From contig JADGCM010000052.1 of the NCBI GenBank assembly GCA_015228995.1, positions 1-10,637 of the forward strand: a stretch of 10,637 bases of DNA. Reading direction: 5' to 3'. This DNA is from Magnetococcales bacterium. GTDB lineage: Bacteria; Pseudomonadota; Magnetococcia; Magnetococcales; JADGCH01. The stretch's first letter is position 1. Each line of letters starts with the position of its first letter. The position numbers were made by a program, and so were the translations under genes. Shown here piece after piece: positions 6,341 through 10,637 of the stretch. The notes under the pieces were generated by a model. That model saw only the letters and a program-made list of their open reading frames with translations. It was not told the origin of the DNA and did no database searches.

Positions 6341-9300
6341 CGTGATTTTTAATAATTCCAAGTATTTCTTTCGCTAACGTCTCATCGTTGCCTAAAGCAG
6401 CTTTGATAGCCTGTTTTACCTGCTTGGTTTTCAGAGCATGGCCGCGCCAATCGCTCTGCCGGCTACGGGTTACCGCATGATGCACAGCCAATACCAACGA
6501 TTGATCTCGATTGAGATTGTTAAACAACGCCTGCTTGCCAGGGGTATTAATCTGTTCGGGATAATTTGCCTGACCTGTTGTTCGGGTTACCTGTTTAGCA
6601 AGCTCCTCAAACTTATCTAAATATTTCCTGTAATCAATGGCTTTTTGACGGCGACGCTGAATCAGGTCATCCAGCAGTTTCGACATCCTGCCATAATAGA
6701 CCGGGTCTATGGGTGTTTCGTTGACGATCAGCTTACGGATATTGTTTTCAATCGTTTCAGCGGCAGCTTCTTCGTCCCCCGAAATCCCCGTGGGCAACTG
6801 ACCGATTGCAGCTGGAACCCCCCGTTCAACAATCAGCTGTACCAGTGATTGGTCATCAAAAGCCGAAATTTTCTCACTCGTGTCGGCCTGGATATAGGTA
6901 TCTATCAGACGCCGCATGGCGGGTTCATACAATTTGAGGTCGATATAATCACCACTGGCCAGCTTGACCTCATCCCTTGCCTTGGCATAATGCGCCACTT
7001 CGGCCTTCAATGCGTCAACTGCCACAGGCGTGTAACCCGTCTGAAGTAGTTCATTGGCGATATTGGCGAAGGCGCGCAGAAAAGAAGCGGTCAGTTGATA
7101 CAAAGCCAACCGTTTGGGTTCATTTTCCTTAAGCTGCGCAGCGTTACCGGACTCTCGGGCACAAAAATAATGGAGGTAGTCAGCCGTTGTTCTGGGTTGA
7201 CTAACCGGTTCACATAACAAACGAACAGCTTCAAGGGTCTGGTCCAAACGCTCTTTAGCCTTGGTCAAACGATCTTCCAAGAGTCCGACGATATCGTCCT
7301 TGTCGTAGCCATCCAGTGAACCCGAGGTATAGTCCTGTACCGCACCTTCTATGCTTTTGAAGAGGTCTTTGTAATCGACGATATAGCCGTATTCCTTGCT
7401 CTCTCCATCAAGCCGATTAACACGGCAGATCGCCTGAAATAGACCGTGGTCGCGCATCTTTTTGTCGATGTAAAGGTAGGTTGCTGATGGGGCATCAAAC
7501 CCGGTTAACAGCTTGTCAACGACGATCAGCAGTTTCATCTGCCCGGGTTGCTCGATAAATTTCTTTTTGACCGCTTTCTCGAACGCTTCAGCTTTATTGA
7601 CAGCGACGGCAGCCGGTTCATCAAACCATGCCGCCAACATATCCCGATAAACACGATAGGTGACCAGTGTATCGGTATCTCCATGACCGGTGGTTTCGCC
7701 TTTGATGTTGGCAACAGCGGGCTGGTAGCTGGTGATAATGGCACACTTACCCTGCAACTCTGTACCGGCAAACAGTTCGTAGAACTGGCAGGCCTCGTAG
7801 ATGCTGCCGGCAACCAACAGGGCGTTGCCATGGCCATCATTCAATCGCGGTTTGGTTTCCATGTCCAATAGGATATCGGCAACTATTTTCTGCAAACGGG
7901 ATTGGCTCGAAAGTACCCGTTGAATCGTCCCCCATTTTTGTTTCAGCTGGGCCTTGGCCAGATCGGTCAGGCCTCTGGTTTTAGCATCGAACCAAGCGTC
8001 GATCTTGTCTGGCGAGGTAATATGTTGATCGATATCTCTGGCCTCGTAGCGCAAATCGAGCACGACACCATCTTTCACAGCATCGGTAAATTTATAAGTG
8101 TGGATATAAGGCCCAAATATTTCAATACTTTTCTGTTTATCGGCCTTTAGCAGTGGTGTGCCGGTAAAGCCAATAAACACGGCATTAGGCAGTATTGATT
8201 TCATAGCCTGGTGCAACTCTCCCGATTGGGTACGATGGCACTCATCAACAAAGACATAGAGATCGCCCTTAGGCCTAAAATCGGGTAGCAGCGCTTTTTG
8301 CCGAACTGTCCGGATGTAATCTGCGACCGATTCGGCATGGTCGTCGTTGGGGCCACCGAATTTATGGATCAAGGAGCAGATCAACCAAGGCGCTGTGTTG
8401 TCTAGTGTCGTCACCAAATCAACACCGCTTTGGGTGCGATAAATCTGTTCATTGACCCCCAAAAAAACTTTTTCAATTTGTTCATCCAGTTCGGTCCGGT
8501 CCGTGATAATCAGGACTCGCGCATCAGAACAATGCTCACGAATCCATTTTGCCAGCCAGACCATGGTAAGACTTTTACCACTCCCTTGTGTATGCCAAAT
8601 GATGCCTCCTTCACGACGACGGATAAACTCCTGCGCAGCACGGACACCGAAGTACTGGTTATGGCGACACAGTTTTTTAATACCGGCATCAAACACCACA
8701 AAATCATGGATCAGTTCCAGCAACCGCTTCCGATCACAAAGCTGCATCAAGTGCCGGTCAAGGATATTGGGATTGTCGGTAAAACTCTGTTCTTGCCAAT
8801 GCAGATAGTATTTCTCCGGCGTTTCAATGGTTCCATAGCGCAACCCTTCGGTATCATTGCCTGCCATGACCATCTGCATGGTAGAGAAGAAAGGTTGAAT
8901 GAACTCCTTTTTCTGGTTGTCCAGGTTCTGGCGAATACCCTCAGAGATAGAAACCGTAGATCGTTTCAATTCCAACACGCCCAGGGCAATACCGTTGACA
9001 TAGAGGACAATATCCGGTCGTTTGCTATGAGCCCCCTTGACGGTGACTTCTTCAGCAATGGCAAAGTCATTGTTGGCGGGATTGCGCCAATCGATCAGCC
9101 AGACGGTTTCGGTGTTTTGTCCCACATCCGGCTTGATTTTTACCCCGTAACGTAGCAGAGAATAGACAGCTTGGTTGCGATCATAAAGGCTCTTGGTATG
9201 ATCGTTGGCCACTTTAATGAATTCATGCAGGGCACGCTTAACCAGTAGGTTACTGTATTGTTTCTGTAAAAAATGGCGTAACAGATCTTCTTCGATGGCA

Positions 9301-9413
9301 CCATGTTGGTCATGATCAGACCATCGGCCCAGGTAACGGTAGTGTAGTTGGTGCTGGAATAGCTCAACAACACGCTGTTGGGTTTTGCGTTCCGTTTGGC
9401 CGACGGTGGTCAT
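6330..9413 (-). CDS. hsdR: Type I restriction enzyme, restriction/translocase subunit HsdR (EcoR124-like)
   Basis: The 1027-residue protein appears intact and is close to EcoR124I HsdR (1038). HsdR gives a type I HsdR2M2S complex its ATP-driven DNA translocation and cleavage. The N-terminus (TTVGQTERKTQQRVVELF) is typical. The endonuclease site shows E121/E122, D134 and E148-x-K150 (RPDIVLYVNG...LELK). The SF2 motor follows: Walker A HTQGSGKS (274-281), DECH (390-393), GFTGTPL (415-421), and further on LLTGFDAP and QAICRVNRLDG. A helical C-terminal section of about 300 residues follows, where HsdR meets the methylase core in this family. The ATG overlaps the stop of the GxxExxY gene (ATGA), with AGAGGAA about 11 nt upstream. 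hsdM and hsdS are not in the window, so function depends on genes elsewhere. Confidence 0.96.
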   Translation of the reverse strand: MTTVGQTERKTQQRVVELFQHQLHYRYLGRWSDHDQHGAIEEDLLRHFLQKQYSNLLVKRALHEFIKVANDHTKSLYDRNQAVYSLLRYGVKIKPDVGQNTETVWLIDWRNPANNDFAIAEEVTVKGAHSKRPDIVLYVNGIALGVLELKRSTVSISEGIRQNLDNQKKEFIQPFFSTMQMVMAGNDTEGLRYGTIETPEKYYLHWQEQSFTDNPNILDRHLMQLCDRKRLLELIHDFVVFDAGIKKLCRHNQYFGVRAAQEFIRRREGGIIWHTQGSGKSLTMVWLAKWIREHCSDARVLIITDRTELDEQIEKVFLGVNEQIYRTQSGVDLVTTLDNTAPWLICSLIHKFGGPNDDHAESVADYIRTVRQKALLPDFRPKGDLYVFVDECHRTQSGELHQAMKSILPNAVFIGFTGTPLLKADKQKSIEIFGPYIHTYKFTDAVKDGVVLDLRYEARDIDQHITSPDKIDAWFDAKTRGLTDLAKAQLKQKWGTIQRVLSSQSRLQKIVADILLDMETKPRLNDGHGNALLVAGSIYEACQFYELFAGTELQGKCAIITSYQPAVANIKGETTGHGDTDTLVTYRVYRDMLAAWFDEPAAVAVNKAEAFEKAVKKKFIEQPGQMKLLIVVDKLLTGFDAPSATYLYIDKKMRDHGLFQAICRVNRLDGESKEYGYIVDYKDLFKSIEGAVQDYTSGSLDGYDKDDIVGLLEDRLTKAKERLDQTLEAVRLLCEPVSQPRTTADYLHYFCARESGNAAQLKENEPKRLALYQLTASFLRAFANIANELLQTGYTPVAVDALKAEVAHYAKARDEVKLASGDYIDLKLYEPAMRRLIDTYIQADTSEKISAFDDQSLVQLIVERGVPAAIGQLPTGISGDEEAAAETIENNIRKLIVNETPIDPVYYGRMSKLLDDLIQRRRQKAIDYRKYLDKFEELAKQVTRTTGQANYPEQINTPGKQALFNNLNRDQSLVLAVHHAVTRSRQSDWRGHALKTKQVKQAIKAALGNDETLAKEILGIIKNHDEY

Positions 9414-9805
9414 TGACTCAGAAGTTCCTCTTTGCCGATAGCATTGTTATGTATACGCTTGAACTGCAAGCTCTTTGACCCAAAGTTAAGCAATAACCCA
9501 ATCTGCATATAATAAGCCTCCAGATAATTCATTGCTTGAGCGATATGGACATCCTCAATAGCAGCAATGGCCTTGATTTCAACCATAATCTTCTCTTCGA
9601 CGAAAAAATCAACGCGCCTAGTGCCAATCTGTGTGTCGCGGTAGTAGATGTCCATCTCTTTCTCGCGCTCAAAGGACAGATTCTGATACGCCATCTCAAT
9701 GGCCAGAGCGCGCTGATAGATCACCTCTTGAAAGCCACTGCCAAGGGTACTATGTACCTGCATGGCACAGCCGATAATTTTTCTGGTTAATGCTTCGTGC
9801 AGCAT
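9410..9805 (-). CDS. GxxExxY family protein, predicted PD-(D/E)XK nuclease
   Basis: The 131-residue protein carries the name-giving motif at G24-F-Q-E27-V-I-Y30 inside LGSGFQEVIYQRAL. The likely PD-(D/E)XK core is RVDFFVEEKIMVEIKA, with D66 and E76-x-K78, followed by QAMNYLEAY (90-98) and the family tail GLLLNFGSKSLQFKRI. The family (TIGR04256/PF13366) is widespread and its cellular role is unsettled; nuclease activity is inferred from the fold. All expected motif residues are present. The ATG at 9803-9805 is preceded by AAGGCA, and this leader is part of the repeat cluster. The TGA stop overlaps the hsdR ATG by 4 bp, so the two are very likely co-translated. That arrangement suggests a role linked to the restriction system rather than a chance neighbour. 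Confidence 0.88.
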   Translation of the reverse strand: MLHEALTRKIIGCAMQVHSTLGSGFQEVIYQRALAIEMAYQNLSFEREKEMDIYYRDTQIGTRRVDFFVEEKIMVEIKAIAAIEDVHIAQAMNYLEAYYMQIGLLLNFGSKSLQFKRIHNNAIGKEELLSQ

Positions 9806-9806
9806 G

Positions 9807-9956
9807 TTATCTGCCTTGATTCACTATGTTACAAGATTGGCTTGAATTGTCTGCCTTGATTTGCTTGATGAGTAAGATTGGCTTGAATTGTCTGAACCCT
9901 GATTCACTTGATGACAGGATTAGCTTGATTAAGACAGGAAACAGCGGCAGCATCAT
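9807..9956 (-). CDS. Possible 49-residue leader ORF inside the repeats
   Basis: A minus-strand frame opens with two consecutive ATGs (9954-9956 and 9951-9953), preceded by AAAGGA at 5 nt spacing. It runs without a stop through three repeat units to TAA at 9807-9809, one base before the GxxExxY ATG. The peptide starts MMLPLFPVLIKLILSSSESG and is unlike anything I recognise. Its sequence is wholly set by the repeats, whose 40/41-nt period shifts the frame from unit to unit, which argues against an evolved protein. A regulatory leader or translational-coupling role is conceivable; it may equally be chance. Confidence 0.2.
   Translation of the reverse strand: MMLPLFPVLIKLILSSSESGFRQFKPILLIKQIKADNSSQSCNIVNQGR
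9810..9931. repeat. Three degenerate tandem repeats, 40-41 bp
   Basis: Three head-to-tail units are visible: 9810-9849 (40 bp), 9850-9890 (41 bp) and 9891-9931 (41 bp). Each starts TCTG, has CTTGATT or CTGATT near the start and an AGATTGGCTTGA- or GGATTAGCTTGA-like block near base 28-36. The first two units are closest to each other and end CTTGAATTG; the third carries TCTGAACCCTGATT and matches the right-hand copy at 10583 almost exactly. The cluster occupies the gap between GxxExxY and DUF5615 and forms the leader of GxxExxY on the minus strand. Confidence 0.8.
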
Positions 9957-9992
9957 GGTCATCCTTTAATCCTTCTAATCATGGTTCAGACA
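9889..9992. repeat. About 104-bp element with 16-bp terminal inverted repeats
   Basis: The left end TGTCTGAACCCTGATT (9889-9904) is the reverse complement of the right end AATCATGGTTCAGACA (9977-9992), 15 of 16 bases matching. Inner parts (AGGATTA... and TTAATCCT...) pair only loosely. This gives an imperfect palindrome of MITE or palindromic-repeat type. No transposase is present and no target-site duplication is clear. Its left half is repeated at 10583-10637. Confidence 0.6.
9891..9945. repeat. Direct repeat, left copy (55 bp)
   Basis: This copy matches 10583-10637 at 54 of 55 positions; the single difference is A at 9922 against G at 10614. It is the left half of the inverted-repeat element and the third unit of the tandem array. 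The match starts sharply at TCTGAACC; its right limit is unknown because the other copy is cut by the window end. Confidence 0.9.
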
Positions 9993-10016
9993 TTCCGATA
10001 ATCATGGTTCAGACAT
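9976..10016. repeat. Two 18-bp repeats, 23 bp apart
   Basis: TAATCATGGTTCAGACAT occurs at 9976-9993 and again at 9999-10016, exactly identical, with 5 bp (TCCGA) between them. Both are the right terminus of the inverted-repeat element. The second copy contains the TGA stop codon of the DUF5615 gene (complement of TCA at 10009-10011), so the last codons of that gene lie in the repeat. Confidence 0.9.
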
Positions 10017-10350
10017 GGTCCTTAACAACTTCCACAATCTTCTCACCAGACAATAAAGATTTTTCTATATTATAAATTGTTTTTTCTAATATAGAAATCA
10101 TCTCTTTCTTGCTTGTATTACCGACCCTGATCCAGACAATAGACGGGCTATTTGAAGCAAGATAACCTCGTTTAATGAAGTCATCGTCTTTGGTGACAAT
10201 AATCGAGTTTGTCTTGATGGCGTATTTCCAGATGGTGGTATCATCCGCACCTGCTAAACCAGCATCAGCGACATGCTCAGCTTCTCGGCCAATGCCAGAC
10301 AGAAACCGCGCTAGAGCCATCGGCAACTGAGCGTCTATCAAGTAACGCAA
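10009..10350 (-). CDS. DUF5615 PIN-like protein, predicted toxin of a VapBC-like pair
   Basis: The 113-residue protein begins MRYLIDAQLPMALARFL and contains HVADAGLAGADDTTIWKYA and IIVTKDDDF (50-58). D6 and the D55-D57 cluster are the expected acidic metal ligands of the PIN-like DUF5615 (PF18480) fold, and E25, in GREAEHV, is a further candidate. Such proteins are predicted ribonuclease toxins paired with DUF433 antitoxins; activity here is inferred. Length is normal. The start is TTG (10348-10350), one base after the stop of the DUF433 gene, so translation is probably coupled; the initiator is weak, which would keep the toxin below its partner. The C-terminus (about 79-113) is lysine- and isoleucine-rich and the DNA is AT-rich, unlike the proA side. 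The stop lies inside a repeat. Confidence 0.85.
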   Translation of the reverse strand: MRYLIDAQLPMALARFLSGIGREAEHVADAGLAGADDTTIWKYAIKTNSIIVTKDDDFIKRGYLASNSPSIVWIRVGNTSKKEMISILEKTIYNIEKSLLSGEKIVEVVKDHV

Positions 10351-10351
10351 G

Positions 10352-10576
10352 TCACGCTACTCTTATAACAGGGTGGTCCGTTTGATAGGCAGCATATTCA
10401 AGTGCAGCCGAGATGTCTTCAGACTCTAAATAAGGGTAATCTTCAAGGATAGTTTCATGTGACATGCCAGCAGCAAGCATTTCGAGTATATCTTTAACTC
10501 GGATACGCAATCCACGAATACATGGTTTGCCGCCGCATTGATTTTCATTGACGGTAATACGATTTAAGTAGTTCAT
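10352..10576 (-). CDS. DUF433 protein, predicted antitoxin
   Basis: The 74-residue protein shows the DUF433 (PF04255) hallmarks: RITVNENQCGGKPCIRGLRI near residues 6-25, then VKDILEMLAAGMSHETILEDYPYLESEDISAALEYAA. This is a small helix-turn-helix-like fold, proposed to bind DNA and neutralise the DUF5615 partner. The ATG at 10574-10576 lies 6 nt after a copy of the 55-bp repeat, and no strong Shine-Dalgarno site is present (GGG about 15 nt upstream). The stop is one base before the DUF5615 start, the normal antitoxin-first order. The promoter would be in or beyond the right-hand repeat, outside the window. If the family acts as proposed, it would repress its own operon. Confidence 0.88.
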   Translation of the reverse strand: MNYLNRITVNENQCGGKPCIRGLRIRVKDILEMLAAGMSHETILEDYPYLESEDISAALEYAAYQTDHPVIRVA

Positions 10577-10582
10577 ATTTTA

Positions 10583-10637
10583 TCTGAACCCTGATTCACT
10601 TGATGACAGGATTGGCTTGATTAAGACAGGAAACAGC
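10583..10637. repeat. Direct repeat, right copy (cut by window end)
   Basis: This copy matches 9891-9945 at 54 of 55 bases and runs off the end of the window, so the element may be as long as the left one (about 100 bp or more). On the minus strand it forms the leader of the DUF433 gene, ending 6 nt before its ATG. With the left copy it brackets the DUF433-DUF5615 pair in the same orientation. Confidence 0.9.

Noticed and set aside
6341..6361. TTG start for the DUF45 gene
   Set aside because: It adds only 7 residues, uses a weaker start codon and has no better ribosome site than the ATG at 6338-6340; not fully excluded.
8430..9155. Long plus-strand open frame of 241 codons
   Set aside because: It lies fully antisense to the N-terminal half of hsdR, whose motifs are clear, and its translation shows no recognisable domain. 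It is a shadow of hsdR.
9810..9931. CRISPR array
   Set aside because: The 40-41-bp units are contiguous and degenerate with no unique spacers, and no cas genes are present.
9889..9992. Integron attC site
   Set aside because: The termini TCTGAAC/GTTCAGA do not fit the RYYYAAC/GTTRRRY core sites and there is no integrase in the window.

Overview
The window looks like a chromosomal stretch from a proteobacterium. The evidence is a complete gene order typical of that phylum (rplU-rpmA-obgE-proB-proA), the tail of an LptG lipopolysaccharide exporter subunit (so a Gram-negative outer membrane), and a short ferrochelatase. Gammaproteobacteria or an early branch near them is my best guess; I cannot name the genus.

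Positions 1-5579 are the housekeeping part. The 3' end of lptG runs rightward and meets hemH (leftward) with one base between the stop codons. A 139-bp divergent region then carries a near-consensus sigma-70 promoter facing the ribosomal protein genes. From there rplU, rpmA, obgE, proB and proA all read rightward. obgE and proB overlap, and proA follows proB with a strong Shine-Dalgarno site. Together these genes encode 50S subunit proteins L21 and L27, the ribosome-assembly GTPase Obg, and the first two steps of proline synthesis.

Positions 5618-10637 are an accessory region on the opposite strand, visibly more AT-rich toward its right end. Reading leftward (5' to 3' on the minus strand) it holds a DUF433/DUF5615 VapBC-like antitoxin-toxin pair, a cluster of short repeats, a GxxExxY PD-(D/E)XK nuclease-like gene, a full-length type I restriction subunit hsdR (EcoR124 type), and a YgjP/DUF45 zinc metallopeptidase-like gene. 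GxxExxY overlaps hsdR by 4 bp (ATGA), and hsdR overlaps the DUF45 gene by 11 bp, so these three probably form one translationally coupled operon. No hsdM or hsdS lies in the window; they may lie to the right.

The most unusual structure is the repeat family at 9810-10016 and 10583-10637. A repeat of at least 55 bp (54/55 identical) sits on both sides of the toxin-antitoxin pair. The repeat copies supply the leader just upstream of two unrelated start codons (GxxExxY and DUF433) and the stop codon of DUF5615. This makes the genes look like cargo slotted between modular repeat elements.
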